Positions 23,101-31,683 are shown, counted from the stretch's first letter. The stretch is 64,000 nt of DNA from Aporrectodea caliginosa (GCA_020284085.1 JACEVL010000690.1:1-64000); one strand, 5' to 3'. Program-made: numbers and translations. The notes: generated by a model not told the origin, from the letters alone.

Positions 23101-26100
23101 TTAGATTTTTAGAGTTGAAATTAAGTTTATTGGTTATACCATACATGGCATACAGTACCACACCTGTATACCTTTCCATACCTTACATATGTTTATCATG
23201 CCTTACGTTTACCTTACTATACCTTGTCTTACCTTTCTCTAGCTTGCCTTACATCACCTGCCTTTACCTTGCCATGCCTTTTTTAACTGTTGTCAGGTCT
23301 CCAATTTGGTAGGTCTCCAATTTGGTGGTAGATAAGAGATGCACAAGGAAGATCCGGAGTTGATCAAGAGCCAGTATGTAGATGAAGTCATCATCTTGCC
23401 AGAGTTGCCATGAATCGTGGAAAACCTGGAAAGTCATGAAATTTGACTTTGAAAAATTTAAGGACTGGAAAAGCAGGTTTTTCCAAAAAAGGTCTTAGAA
23501 AGTCATGAAATTTGAAACTAGCTAGGTCATGGAAAGTTGTGGAAAATTGAAAAATCAGTGATAGACATATTTCTAATCATATTTTTAAATTTCGGTAAGT
23601 ATTACATCGATAAAACAATTGGAAAGTAGGTCCTTTAAGATAAGTTTTAAAGGTCATGGAAAGTCATGGATTTCTGTTGTATTAACCTTGTGGCAACCCT
23701 GTCTTACGTCATCTGACTGCCTGTTGCATTTTCATACTTTACTACACCATTACTTACCATATCTCTGATGGCTTCTTACCACTGTTACCATGGTTTCACT
23801 TGAAGCAACCATCAACTGATGCCTTGGGCATATCAATAATGGCGCTATAGAAGTTGTTGAAATAGATTAGAACTATGGTGTCTCTATCTGACCATACGTT
23901 GTGTTGCTGCTGCCAGGTGTCCTACCTTATTGTCGATGAGATGCACAATGAACATCCGGAGTTGATCAGGGACCAATACTGGGACGAGGTCGTCTTTAAT
24001 CTTCCCTACACGGTTGCTTCAGAACCATTCCGAATTCCTGCGCTACATCTCGGATCAGCAATGAACATAAAGTTTGCAAATTTAATTTCTTTGCATGATA
24101 TATTATGTATTTATTCACCTTTGAGAAAAATTCAAAAGGCAATATGTAAATGTTTAATTACATTAAAATTTGCCATTTAAACTTTTGCGTGTTAGAATTT
24201 CTGTAAGGCATTTAAACCATTGATGATATGTGGCAAGCATTATTTCTGACTAAATGCGACCTAAGGAATCAAAATGAGTCGGATGTCGGCAATTTACATT
24301 CCTAGGAAAACAGCAAAATATGATCAGATGTCACTTTTTCTAATTTTCAGATTTTAATGAAAATGGGTTAAAAAAATTTTTTTTACATTTCTGATTTCTC
24401 ACATTTTATGAAATTCATTGTTTTAACGTGTATTTTCGTAATTTTTTACAGAGATTACTTTTATTTTTTGTGATTATATATTAAAATAAATGAAAAATAA
24501 AAAAAACATAATCATTCGTAACTTTGTCAAAAAATAAGGTAGATCCAAACTTTTGGTGTCATTTTAAAGCAAAAAATGTGGTCTTTAAGAAACTGTAAAA
24601 TACTCCTATTCTAAAATTTCCGACATGCGGCTCATTTTGATCCCTTGGGTCACAAATCATGTAGATATTTATGGTAATTTATATATGTATGTATGTATCT
24701 GAATATTTCGATAGAACTTTTGAAGAAACCATCTTGTTTACATTACATTATTTTGTGCAGCCTTTCATCAAGAGACAAGGAGCCAGTCTTTCCAATGGAC
24801 GTCATTGACGAGGAAACTATAAACTCCTTGACTGTCCCCGACATTGACTCGGAAACAAACTCTGAAAACAGGCCTCCGAGGAAGACTTTCCGGTTGAATT
24901 CAATCACGTCGAGCATAAGATCCGGAGGCCGCGCTGGTCTGATTACACCGTGGAAAAACCGAAGGGTGTCGAAACCAATATCGCCTAACATACCAACAAA
25001 GCTGTCTCGCCATGGCCGTCATTCAAGTACATGTTCATTAGCATACAATTACTTACGTACATAGGAAAATAGTTTTTATTATTAAATTACAAATATTTTT
25101 TACGTGCACAGTCACAGAAATTAGAATCTGAGGTGCAGTTAATCAGACTCGTACATTTAGACATACATAAATATATGCATGTATATGTACACACATTCAT
25201 ATATTGTTGCATACAGACACATATGCATGCATATGTATGTATATATAATACATGCATGCAAGTATACAGATGCATACAAATATGCAAAAGTGATTGTTTA
25301 ATTTTGACCATATCTGTTTACTATTCATTTCAGTTCGAAGCAGCACAAGTTCAGTTGGTGGACAAAACCAGGCTCCAACAACGCCAAACAGTCAGAACGT
25401 AAGATACCATACCTTGTTATATCAGACCATACCATATATATATAAGCAGAGCCAATTATCAACTTAGCCAACTGACTTAGTCAGTAACCACTTTTACTGA
25501 TTACTGTACACATTGTACTGATACCTAACCATGTACATGTATGTACTGTATGTGTAAGAAAATTTATTTAGCACATTTTGACACCTTTTAGCGCACACGA
25601 AAATACATACTCACATACATACGACTTGTAATTTGAATGTTTGATGGCTTTAAATAAGGACTTCAATGAATCATTAAAGTCTTCATGTTCTGATTTACCC
25701 AGTGGTAATTAGACTATTGTGCAGTTTTCAATGAGGGGTCATCCTTAAAGGACGTATGCAAAAATGGGAGGAAGGGGTAACTCAGAAGCAGGGCTGCATT
25801 AAGGCTAGTGAGGGCCCGGATGCTGTGATTACCTTCCAAAGACCCCTCTGACAACCACCGATCCATCTGAACCATTTCGCATATATTTATAAAATGAAGT
25901 CCTTTCCAAATTGCGGGCCCGGGTGCTGCAGCACCCTTAGTACCCCCTAATGCGGGCCTGCCCAGATGCAGACAACTGGAGGAAGTTGAGCCCAATCTGG
26001 TCTTAGATGGTGCATGCAGTTATTTCCGGGCCTTACAAAGCATCAGTCAAAAAGGGGCGACTGTACTGAGTTGGAACTATGGTCACTATAGAGTCCGTTT

Positions 26101-26778
26101 GCAGGACACACCAGTGTCAAACTACCCCTCCTGTAGTACAATTAGCCCTGCAAGGATCAACAAGGTAGCCTAATCTATGCATTAGTGCTTCTTTGGAATG
26201 CAGACGCCAGCAAACGGGATTGGGAAGGGTAATTCAAAATGCAGTCAACTGCGGACAACGGGAGGGAGTTGTCCTAAGTAGGTCGGTTTTACATGTGTTC
26301 TTTATGGATGACCCAAAAGACTTCAATCAATTACATAAAGTCTATTTCTTTTCTGATGTACCAGGAGTACATGTTTGAGATGTCTGATATCGAGAATGAT
26401 CCAGAAGAGGACGGGGTTCTCATCGATGTGCCGTCTCCATCTGTGTCTCCAAAACCAAATCCTCCGAAAATCGTTTACGCCAAGACATTTAACAGCAAAT
26501 CAGTTCGGCCGAAGTTTTACATCGAGCGAGTATCTTCGTGTGACAAGGAGTCCGCTTCAGAGATGAACGACGCATCTGACGATCAACTGAAAGATCGAAC
26601 AAGTCTTCTAGGAACAAGAGGTTCTGATGTCGATACAAAGCGAGGCGATGATCCCATGCCACCCAGTTACACACATGAACTGCCAACAATAGAGGAATCG
26701 AGGGCGTCGGTTTCCGACAGCTTAGGAACGGCTGATTCGGGAAAGACGCCACCAAAAACTAATGAACAAAAGGTGTAG
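14040..26778 (+). CDS. BEST: Bestrophin family calcium-activated chloride channel, 11 coding exons
   Basis: Joined exons: 14040-14107, 17118-17228, 18986-19287, 20166-20320, 20937-21014, 21461-21595, 22215-22295, 23917-24071, 24761-25026, 25334-25398, 26365-26778. They total 1830 nt and encode 609 residues, and every intron is GT-AG with matching phase. Bestrophins are pentameric plasma-membrane or organellar chloride channels gated by cytosolic calcium. Evidence: the N-terminal [20 protein letters not shown] (24-33); the pore-neck helix with I76, F80 and F84 in [14 protein letters not shown] (91-96); PWPDR (101-105); [12 protein letters not shown] (227-238); [14 protein letters not shown] near 270-283; and the acidic clasp [10 protein letters not shown] (290-299), which binds calcium in the family. 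The C-terminal ~250 residues are polar, serine-rich and diverged, as is usual. Positions 1-110 fall in register with my recollection of human BEST1, without gaps. It is probably a pre-duplication co-orthologue of vertebrate BEST1-4, so no paralogue number is given. Confidence 0.94.
14619..16147 (+). mobile_element. Complete Tc1/mariner-superfamily transposon with TA target duplication
   Basis: 1529-bp element flanked by TA (14617-14618 and 16148-16149). The ~46-bp terminal inverted repeats begin CACTGTGAGCCATAAAAA and run through CCGGGCCACTTTATG to GCTATATC. The two arms differ essentially by one A in an A run. It carries one uninterrupted transposase ORF (14824-15891). Near-identical ends, an intact ORF and preserved CpG inside a CpG-poor intron indicate recent insertion. 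It is in the same orientation as the host gene. Confidence 0.95.
14824..15891 (+). CDS. Mariner-superfamily transposase, DD37D type
   Basis: 355 residues. The transposase binds the inverted repeats and catalyses cut-and-paste transposition into TA. The N-terminal ~115 residues form the paired helix-turn-helix region: the first HTH around 1-55, a GSGRPKSSR linker at 56-64, and the second HTH with [19 protein letters not shown] at 88-106. The catalytic triad is D155 (FTDEKLF), D253 (QQDSAPAH) and D291 ([12 protein letters not shown]). Thirty-seven residues separate the second and third acids and the third is Asp, hence DD37D, the spacing used by maT-like mariner relatives. A basic KRRR at 117-120 could serve as a nuclear signal. 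No stop, frameshift or missing catalytic residue is seen, so the enzyme looks functional. The name maT rests on spacing only. Confidence 0.93.
   Translation: MLSFEDKILIKNLRECKNYSSRRLIKEFPNKNWKRKTLDDFLRKLRTAGSVERAAGSGRPKSSRTEDNIAAVNELVQSQEDKLKTHLSTRQIARELNLTQTTVRRIIHNDLELKCLKRRRAQELTTANRQSRLVRARQLLQRFSVSDVGFIFFTDEKLFTVAAPSNTQNDRLYVPRSVSKKQISSDRLLRTRTTFSKSLMVSVGISKLGRTELIFVDPGAKINGQYYRDVMLAQHLLPQMRHIAGDMFIFQQDSAPAHRARETIEYLSRNAPYFIGPEMWPPNSPDLNPLDYSIWSIMEQRVYQQRIQNTDELRQCLVSVWNDLEQHLIDTAIDQWRRRLAKCVREKGSHFEHKL
16782..16979 (-). pseudogene. LINE reverse-transcriptase ORF C-terminal scrap
   Basis: The minus strand reads [16 protein letters not shown], similar to the FFSxRxVDxWNxLP segment found just before the end of many non-LTR retrotransposon polyproteins. 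It is short, and the rest is absent or unrecognisable. It lies inside bestrophin intron 1. Confidence 0.5.
17118..17228 (+). CDS. BEST: Bestrophin exon 2 (residues 23-59 and part of R60)
   Basis: Encodes the first transmembrane region: [20 protein letters not shown] and on to FVLDHDQQ. The acceptor is tccacag at 17111-17117. The donor gttaat is non-consensus beyond GT, but the frame continues perfectly. Confidence 0.93.
18530..18890 (-). pseudogene. LINE reverse-transcriptase C-terminal fragment
   Basis: The minus strand reads [18 protein letters not shown], a stop, then [20 protein letters not shown] and [14 protein letters not shown]. This matches the FGHxxRM...RIP...GKR...W...I-ED C-terminal pattern of RTE/CR1-like endonuclease-reverse transcriptases. 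Stops make it dead. It lies in bestrophin intron 2 (17229-18985). Confidence 0.7.
18986..19287 (+). CDS. BEST: Bestrophin exon 3 (residues 60-160)
   Basis: The largest channel-core exon. It carries the pore-neck helix (I76, F80, F84), SRWWNQ (91-96), PWPDR (101-105), [13 protein letters not shown] (115-127) and [12 protein letters not shown] (149-160). Position 141, Arg in human BEST1 as I recall it, is Ser here. The donor is gtacta. Confidence 0.95.
19922..20130 (+). repeat. tRNA-derived SINE, family A, diverged copy
   Basis: Contains TGAGTTCAAATCCTTGCC (B-box-like), then CAATTTCTGTTCCACTGTCACC, ATAATGAGTAC and AACACTTCATGCC, in the order of the better copies at 48586 and 52073. It lies in bestrophin intron 3. 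Confidence 0.6.
20166..20320 (+). CDS. BEST: Bestrophin exon 4 (residues 161-212)
   Basis: Encodes [13 protein letters not shown], then [18 protein letters not shown] and [11 protein letters not shown]. The acceptor tttgtag and donor gtaggt are strong. The exon ends in phase 0. Confidence 0.94.
20404..20440 (-). repeat. Inverted ACTT-tailed retroelement 3' scrap
   Basis: AAGTAAGTTAGTAAGTATATTCTTT is the reverse complement of the junction seen at 13911 and 45109. It lies in intron 4. A segment at 20608-20645 (TTCTCTAACCAATCCATG) is shared with 35695-35712. Confidence 0.5.
20937..21014 (+). CDS. BEST: Bestrophin exon 5 (residues 213-238)
   Basis: Encodes [20 protein letters not shown] followed by PLVYTQ, the conserved transmembrane entrance of the family. 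Phase 0 at both ends. Confidence 0.95.
21461..21595 (+). CDS. BEST: Bestrophin exon 6 (residues 239-283)
   Basis: Encodes [32 protein letters not shown] and [13 protein letters not shown], the last pore-domain membrane segment. Phase 0 at both ends. Confidence 0.95.
21795..22065 (-). repeat. tRNA-derived SINE, family A, inverted copy
   Basis: The reverse complement contains the A-box-like TAGTGTAGTGGTTAGTGTG and B-box-like GGTTTGAATCCTTGCC, then GCAGAAGCTGG, TTTCTGTTCCACC, CTATAATGAGTACACTGAC and the AAGTCACAAACACTTCACACC end. It lies in bestrophin intron 6. Confidence 0.75.
22215..22295 (+). CDS. BEST: Bestrophin exon 7 (residues 284-310), calcium clasp
   Basis: Encodes [20 protein letters not shown] followed by LIDRNLQ. 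The acidic run 294-300 is the calcium-binding clasp of bestrophins and is fully conserved here. Confidence 0.96.
22596..22707. mobile_element. Short MITE, AGAGATGGG inverted ends
   Basis: About 112 bp bounded by AGAGATGGGCATGATTAG and CTAATCGATTAGTTACCCATCTCT. The interior is AATCGATTAGAAT repeats. Target duplication is unclear. It lies in bestrophin intron 7. Confidence 0.6.
22940..23285. repeat. Pyrimidine-rich cryptic repeat (CCTTACC/TTGCC)
   Basis: Degenerate runs of CTTACCTT, CTTGCCTT and CTTTACC on the + strand. This low-complexity intronic DNA creates leucine-rich open frames that are not genes. Confidence 0.6.
23297..23399 (+). pseudogene. Decayed duplicate of bestrophin exon 8
   Basis: After an acceptor-like tgtcag, the frame contains [20 protein letters not shown] (from 23337), against [20 protein letters not shown] in exon 8 at 23917-24071. 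DNA identity through CCGGAGTTGATCA is obvious. Upstream, GTCTCCAATTTGGT is tandemly repeated once, and an in-frame TAA precedes EMH. The copy stops where a MITE begins at 23400, so it cannot encode the exon. It lies 620 bp upstream of the working exon, within intron 7. Confidence 0.85.
23400..23701. mobile_element. MITE with CAGAGTTGCCA / TGGCAACCCTG ends
   Basis: About 300 bp rich in GGTCATGGAAAGTCATGGA words, with inverted subterminal GTTGCCA / TGGCAAC. TCTTGC and TCTTAC flank it, but no clean 8-bp duplication is seen. It abuts and truncates the exon 8 relic. Confidence 0.65.
23917..24071 (+). CDS. BEST: Bestrophin exon 8 (residues 311-361)
   Basis: Encodes [38 protein letters not shown] and LHLGSAMNI. 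The donor gtttgc is weak, but the codon AA|C joins exon 9 as N362 and restores the family's N-I-x-L run. Confidence 0.9.
24255..24654. mobile_element. MITE with ~35-bp inverted repeats in intron 8
   Basis: Left end TGCGACCTAAGGAATCAAAA and, reverse-complemented, right end TGTGACCCAAGGGATCAAAA, both continuing ATGAG-CG-ATGTCGG. The core is AT-rich and non-coding. Confidence 0.75.
24761..25026 (+). CDS. BEST: Bestrophin exon 9 (residues 362-450)
   Basis: Cytosolic tail: [18 protein letters not shown], then [18 protein letters not shown] and a basic [18 protein letters not shown]. Poorly conserved across the family. Assigned from frame continuity (phase 2 in, phase 1 out) and strong splice sites. 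Confidence 0.85.
25334..25398 (+). CDS. BEST: Bestrophin exon 10 (residues 451-472)
   Basis: Short tail exon encoding [20 protein letters not shown] and N. The acceptor is atttcag and the donor gtaaga. Support is splice-site quality and frame continuity only. Confidence 0.78.
25789..25960. mobile_element. Short hAT-like MITE in intron 10
   Basis: Ends CAGGGCTGCATTAAGG and, reverse-complemented, CAGGCCCGCATTAGGG. The flanks CTCAGAAG and CCCAGATG agree at 6 of 8. The interior holds GGGCCCGG blocks near each end. Confidence 0.65.
26365..26778 (+). CDS. BEST: Bestrophin exon 11 (residues 473-609, stop)
   Basis: C-terminal tail: [20 protein letters not shown], then [15 protein letters not shown], many Ser/Thr/Asp, and [14 protein letters not shown] near the end. 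Stop TAG at 26776-26778. AATAAA at 26785 is very close to the stop, so the real polyadenylation site may be further on. Confidence 0.88.
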   Translation, partial: EYMFEMSDIENDPEEDGVLIDVPSPSVSPKPNPPKIVYAKTFNSKSVRPKFYIERVSSCDKESASEMNDASDDQLKDRTSLLGTRGSDVDTKRGDDPMPPSYTHELPTIEESRASVSDSLGTADSGKTPPKTNEQKV

Positions 26779-27046
26779 ATGGAGAATAAATGATCTGCAG
26801 TTTCATCATGTTTTCTGTGGTTTTATTGTAAGTGGCTTCATTCCAGAGACTTTGTGATAGACAAGACCGAGATTGAAAACGTTTCCTGAATTAATTGTTG
26901 TGCAAAATATAAATTTACTGAAATAATTTTTTCTCTTGTTGCAACACTCTGACTCATTTAAACTTTGAGGCATCTTTAATAATTTTATTATTGAATTTTT
27001 CTTTTACCCACGATAGGCATGACCTTTTTGAAATGATGAAATAGGT

Positions 27047-27270
27047 TACAATACAATACAACTGCAGTTGATATCGCCTTCTTCCAAAGTTGGCCCAAAG
27101 CTCAGAAGTGCACTGTGCACACACCTCGGTGGCACAGATGCAATTATATTGCAGAGCAATTGTGTGCGAAGGACTTGCTCATTGTCCCTACACAGTAACC
27201 GCCCCAGACGAGAATCAAACCCTACTCTCCACATTACAGGTAAACTGCTCTAACCAGTTGGAAGTAGCGT
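27047..27270 (-). repeat. tRNA-derived SINE, family B
   Basis: The reverse complement starts near CTGGTTAGAGCAGTTTACCT (A box), GGGTTTGATTCTCGTC (B box), GACAATGAGCAAGTCCTTCG, and ends GAAGGCGATATCAACTGCAG. It closely matches 63705-63930. Confidence 0.8.
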
Positions 27271-27346
27271 GTGGAAATCTGACTCATGGATTATAATCGA
27301 TATTTGTCCCAGTTTTGGGACTGTCCGCTAAGCTGCCTCAATGGCC

Positions 27347-27450
27347 ATGACACCTGTGTTTAGTATTATATTCAATGACACCTGTGTTTAGTATTATATT
27401 CAATGACACCTGTGTTTAGTATTATATTCAATGACACCTGTGTTTAGTAT
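27347..27450. repeat. 28-bp tandem repeat, almost four copies
   Basis: Unit ATGACACCTGTGTTTAGTAT followed by TATATTCA, repeated with essentially no divergence. It lies just after the SINE at 27047-27270. Confidence 0.95.
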
Positions 27451-27713
27451 TATTATTATCATCATTTATATAGGGCGACCATTTAATAACTGAAAATTTG
27501 TAATTGTGGTTGTTAGGTGCCTTCTTGAGGTTGTAATTTTAAGATTTCTGCAGCACTCAAATTTATTGACTGTCGCTCAGTCAAAGCAAAATCGGTAGAC
27601 ACTGCAGTACGTGCCTTATTTTCCAGGCCAAGATCTAAGTTTCAAGGAGCTATATATATATAGGCTATGCGGTAAAAGTGTATTTTAGCGTATTTAATTC
27701 TTTCAATGATTTT

Positions 27714-27851
27714 CATGATAAAATTGTCATCAATCCAGCTTCTATTTAAGCAAGATTCTTTTCATCGATCCCACTTCTATTTAACAAGAATTATTTTCGT
27801 CAATCCAACTTGTATTTAAGAAAACAATTATTTTCATCAATCTAGCTTCCA
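27714..27851. repeat. ATCAATCCAACTTCTATTTA tandem array, copy 1
   Basis: Four diverged ~36-bp units, each containing TTTTCATCAATC, CAGCTT or CAACTT, and TATTTAAG. A second array of the same unit is at 35989-36153. Confidence 0.75.
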
Positions 27852-28380
27852 TGACCGCGTGTATTTACGCAGCCAGATAAGATTAATAATAAAATACGCT
27901 AAAATACACGGCTTCCTCGATCATGAATTAAATACACTAAAATACACTTATCGGCTATGTTTAGAAATGCATTTGCTGATGACATGTTTAGTGTTGAATG
28001 AGCGATCGATGTGCACAGAAATTACAAGAACTGCAGATGTGATGAGTTGGTAGGATGGGTCATGTTCCAGTAAATTAATTCAGGCCGTCAGACGGGGCTT
28101 CTAATTCGGAGGGGTGGTTTGTTCTGCGAAGTAGGCCTATTATAGGATGTGAAAGAAGTTACATCAACGAGATTTAGGCCTACACCAATAAATTAAGATG
28201 CTATAATTATGCCTCTCATCGAGTTCGTAATTAATCCTATTAATTATCCAGTTAAAATTCCTATATATATAGGCTACAATGACCCTATAGTCTACAATGC
28301 CTACATAATGCAGGCCTGCTGTATACACGACACTTTAAATTATAATAGCTTTAGTTTTTAGAACTTTCTAGTTTTAATTT
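27852..28380. other. Intergenic DNA, nothing recognised
   Basis: AT-rich spacer with TATATAGGC and TAGGCCTA words. No gene recognised. Confidence 0.4.
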
Positions 28381-28546
28381 AGTGTCATGGTTAGAGCGGT
28401 CGAGCAGGTTCGATCCTCGTCCGAGGCGGTTAGGCTATACTGTGTCGAGACCGTGAGCAAGTATAGGCTCATGAATAAGCTGGTGCCCTGTGCCTGGCTT
28501 TCGAGTGGCGCTTTAGAAGTTTGGAGATTACAATTACTTCGCGCAC
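28381..28546 (+). repeat. SINE family B head fused to an AATAAGCTGGTGCCCTG tail
   Basis: CATGGTTAGAGCGGTCGAGC and GGTTCGATCCTCGTCC are pol III A- and B-box-like. ACCGTGAGCAAG follows, as in 63705-63930. The second half, ATGAATAAGCTGGTGCCCTG then TTTCGAGTGGCGCTT, recurs at 33507-33560 and, diverged, at 36350-36407. Confidence 0.65.
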
Positions 28547-28639
28547 AAATGCTGTCAGTAGGGGGCGTGGGGGCAAGTTGGTTGTGGGGCAAGATGGTTT
28601 TTATGCTATAAAATTATAATGCGTGGCAGGGAAACAGTC

Positions 28640-28715
28640 CTGATCCTGAGTGGCCGAGTGGGCTGGTAGCCCGCTCGTCACGCCGGCGCCTCGGGTTCGC
28701 TTCCCGGTCGGGTCG
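28640..28715 (+). repeat. tRNA-Ser/Leu-like SINE head
   Basis: GAGTGGCCGAGTGGGCTGG (A box) and CGGGTTCGCTTCCCGG (B box) are 43 bp apart. The acceptor stem and anticodon arm do not fold into a normal tRNA, so this is tRNA-derived and not a gene. Confidence 0.5.
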
Positions 28716-29356
28716 GTTTATCAGAGATTAATTTCTCGGATCTTTACTGCGGGTGGCTCGGTCGCAATTTAAACGTGGAGTACGAGGTTGCTTTCTGCCT
28801 TCGACACTAATCATCTTCGATATGAAAAAGTGTCGTTAAGCCGAAACAATTATTTAGGGAAACAGTCTAACAGGAAGTTTATCGATGAGCAAGCCAAGCC
28901 TGTTCTTTTGTTCCATAGCGGCTACGTGATACGGTGCTTTCTTTCCCGTTTATCGTTGAAAAATAAGTTGCTGTATTTACCTCTAAAAATATTTCACTGT
29001 TATAAAATATCGCATATCTTAATCAACATGAATGCAAAAAATTGACAAATGGGTTGATTTGTTAAGCATTTATTGCGAGTTGTTACTGATATTACTTTTT
29101 TTCTCCAAGTCAAGCTGTACAAATCATAGTCACAAGATTTTGTAGTGTGGACCTGTTGGAGCAAGATGGCGGGGGCAAGATGGCGGATGCAACCAACTTG
29201 CCCCACCGGTCAACCAACTTGCCCCGCAATTACAATAATTATTGTTGTGCCTAGTTTTTGTTACATTAAACTGGTGTGCATTGAAACCTGTTCATTCTAC
29301 GTTGGATCATGAACTGGACAAAACTTGGTTATCGGCTGGTTTAATCGCAATCATCG

Positions 29357-29596
29357 GTGAAGTTAAAGCGGGCAGCAAGCGTCCAAGTTAAGCTAGTCAG
29401 GCTTACAATATTCAACGCTTCGTCGCTATCTCAATCGAACAAAATGATCCCATTTCATAGTGGAAGATATCGACAAGTGTTTCCAGATGTTCTTGAAGAA
29501 CTGTGTAAATACGCAATCGAAATGAGTGCAAGGGAATTTGGCATGACCCGGCAACAAATTTCCGCCTTTGCCTATAAACTGGTCATTGCATTTTAA
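29357..29596 (+). pseudogene. Pogo/psq-type transposase N-terminal remnant
   Basis: The frame contains GRYRQVFPDVLEELCKYAIE then MSAREFGMTRQQISAFAYKL. This matches the GRY--VF--E-E--L--Y---M--R-FG-TR---R-LAY region that follows the psq helix-turn-helix in pogo-like transposases. Upstream, another frame shows psq-like QAYNIQR. No DDE domain follows, so the gene is broken. It lies inside the TA-flanked element 28561-30011. Confidence 0.6.
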
Positions 29597-30013
29597 ACAT
29601 TGCCATTTTAATTAAATAATTTTAATTTTTGTGTGTAACATCTTTATTAAGACTAAATGTTTTTAAATTGAATCAAATTTGATCAACCATAGGCCTAATG
29701 AATTCATTTTCCATTATTAAAGATCAGATTTATGTGAATTTCTATATTGCCACCAATGCCCACCATCTTGCCCCAAGCAGGCAACCAACTTGCCCCAGCA
29801 TAGGGGCAAGTTGGTTGACTTTTAGAAAAAATTTTAGATCATTTTTGCAAACTTACAAAATACTAGGATGCCTGCTTTTGTGCTGGAATGTAGCTGTTAG
29901 TAGCCTAATAGATAGGCCTACGCTGTGGACAAAAACTAATTGTGTTGGCATCATCGTAGACGATCATTTGTAAAAAAACTGATTTATCTGCCAACTTGCC
30001 CCCACGTCCCCTA

Positions 30014-30728
30014 TAGTTGCATTTTCGTCATCGAGGCGTGTGCGCTTCTGAACTTTGGAAGCAGAATGCGGTTGTATTGTAGGCCTACGTATTAGGCTAA
30101 TTTATTTCTTTAAACATTCAACAGAAGCAATTAACTTTCATTAATGACATTCGATCGTTTTGATTAGCAAGCACATTAATAGACCTTACTAAATTCATGT
30201 TTTCATGCTACTGAGCTGCAGAGTGAAGCACTCGACTATTTATAATGTCAAAATACTCGTCGCTTTAAAATCTAAATTAACACCAGCTCTAGGCTATTTC
30301 ATTTCATGTCCGTTACTCGGTTTGTGCGACACAAATTGTCTAAATTACTTCAGTTTTCAACTGTGAAGTTTAGTCAATTGTAGTTCCTGTTTTGTAGGCC
30401 TGCTCTTCAGTTTAATTTTAGGTACAGTTTTCGGAACTGTTCAGTTTTAGTCTTAGTTAACTAAACTAGAACTTTTCATTTAACTATAAAGTTACTTTCA
30501 GTTTAACTGTTTTTGTAAACTTAAACGACGCTGGTGGTGGGTAAGCTAATCGTAAGTTGAGCCCGAAATTACACAAGCGAGCGGGCAGAGTGGGTATACT
30601 ATAGATATCCAGGAAGTAATTAGTACCAAATATAGGTCCACCAACAGAAAGAGAACTATATCCTACACAGTTCAATTACTCAGATGCGTAGTGTCAAAGT
30701 AGTGGCCCTCAGACGGAGCCTTGAGGAC
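30014..30728. other. Intergenic DNA, nothing recognised
   Basis: AT-rich spacer. AGTTTAGTCTTAGTTAAC-like words near 30380-30500. No gene recognised. Confidence 0.4.
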
Positions 30729-31606
30729 AGGGGCGGAGACTTAGGGGGCAGGGGGACGGTCCCCCCGAAATTACCTGAGGTGGGGGGACGGAGCTGCTTA
30801 TATCCCCCCAATATTTCTGAAATATTTCATCAATATTATAATAATAATAGCTACGAGTGACAGCTGGTTCTTATCAGCACTCAAATAATAAAGCAATTTT
30901 GTTCAGATGACAGGTTAAAATGCTGCCATTACAATGTGGAAATTCAAAACATTTAAATAGGGGAGGGGTACATCCCTCCCCAAACCCCTCCATTAAACTC
31001 AAACACGACTCAAACTGCATGTAAGCTACGATCGAGTGACGTACAGCTGGTTCCAATCAGCACTCAAATTATAGAGCAATTTTGTTCAGATGACAGCTTA
31101 AAATGCTACCATTACAGTTTGAAAATTCAAAAAATTTAAATAGGGGAGGGGCACATCCCCCTCCCAAAACCCCTCCCCAAACTCAAACACGACTCAAACT
31201 ACATGATTGTAAGCTACGAGTGACAGCTGGTGCCTATCAGCACTCAAATTATAGAGCAATTTTTTTCAAATGACAGCTTAAAATGCTACCATATTACAGT
31301 GTGAAAATTCAAAAAATTTAAATAGGGGAGGGGCACATCCCCCCAAACCCCTCCACAAACTCAAACACGACTCACACTACATGTAAGCTACTAGTGACAG
31401 CTGGTTCCTATCAGCACTCCAATTATAGAGCAATTTTTTTTCAAATGACAGCTTAAAATGCTACCATTACAGTGTGGAAATTAAAAATTCACAGTAGGGG
31501 AGGGGCACATCCCCTCCCCAAACCCCTCCCCTACTCGGCGCTTCGCGCCTCGCCGATCGTCCTTCGGCCGATCCCCAAACCCAAGGCCAATTAAGTCTCC
31601 GCCTAT
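30729..31606. mobile_element. Terminal-repeat element containing a 180-bp tandem array
   Basis: Left end CAGGGGCGGAGACTTAGG and, reverse-complemented, right end GCATAGGCGGAGACTTAATT. The centre is a tandem array (30846-31530). The right arm carries GGCGCTTCGCGCC and CGATCGTCCTTCGGCCGATC hairpins. No coding sequence is present. Confidence 0.65.
30846..31530. repeat. Four-copy ~180-bp tandem repeat
   Basis: Units start near 30849, 31024, 31209 and 31386 with AAGCTACGAGTGACAGCTGG. Each continues ATCAGCACTCAAATTATAGA, ATGACAGCTTAAAATGCTAC, TTTAAATAGGGGAGGGGCAC, and ends in AACTCAAACACGACTCAAAC. The copies are highly similar. Confidence 0.92.
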
Positions 31607-31635
31607 GCTTGCAAGGATCATAAAGGAACATATAG

Positions 31636-31666
<31 letters not shown>

Positions 31667-31683
31667 AAATATATACAATTATA

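Larger units (their letters stand above)
28561..30011 (+). mobile_element. Degenerate pogo-like DNA transposon, GGGGGCAAGTTGG inverted repeats
   Basis: Flanked by TA (28559-28560 and 30012-30013). Ends GGGGGCGTGGGGGCAAGTTGG and, reverse-complemented, GGGGACGTGGGGGCAAGTTGG. Further inverted GGGGCAAGTTGG blocks lie at 28584, 29162-29226 and 29765-29817. The + strand near 29430-29580 encodes a pogo/psq-transposase-like segment. The gene is broken. Confidence 0.75.

Noticed and set aside
22858..23312. Leucine-rich membrane-like frames
   Set aside because: Generated by the pyrimidine-rich CCTTACC cryptic repeat in bestrophin intron 7.
28640..28715. Possible genuine tRNA-Ser or tRNA-Leu gene
   Set aside because: A- and B-box-like sequences are present, but acceptor and anticodon stems do not pair in a standard cloverleaf. 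Better explained as a SINE head.
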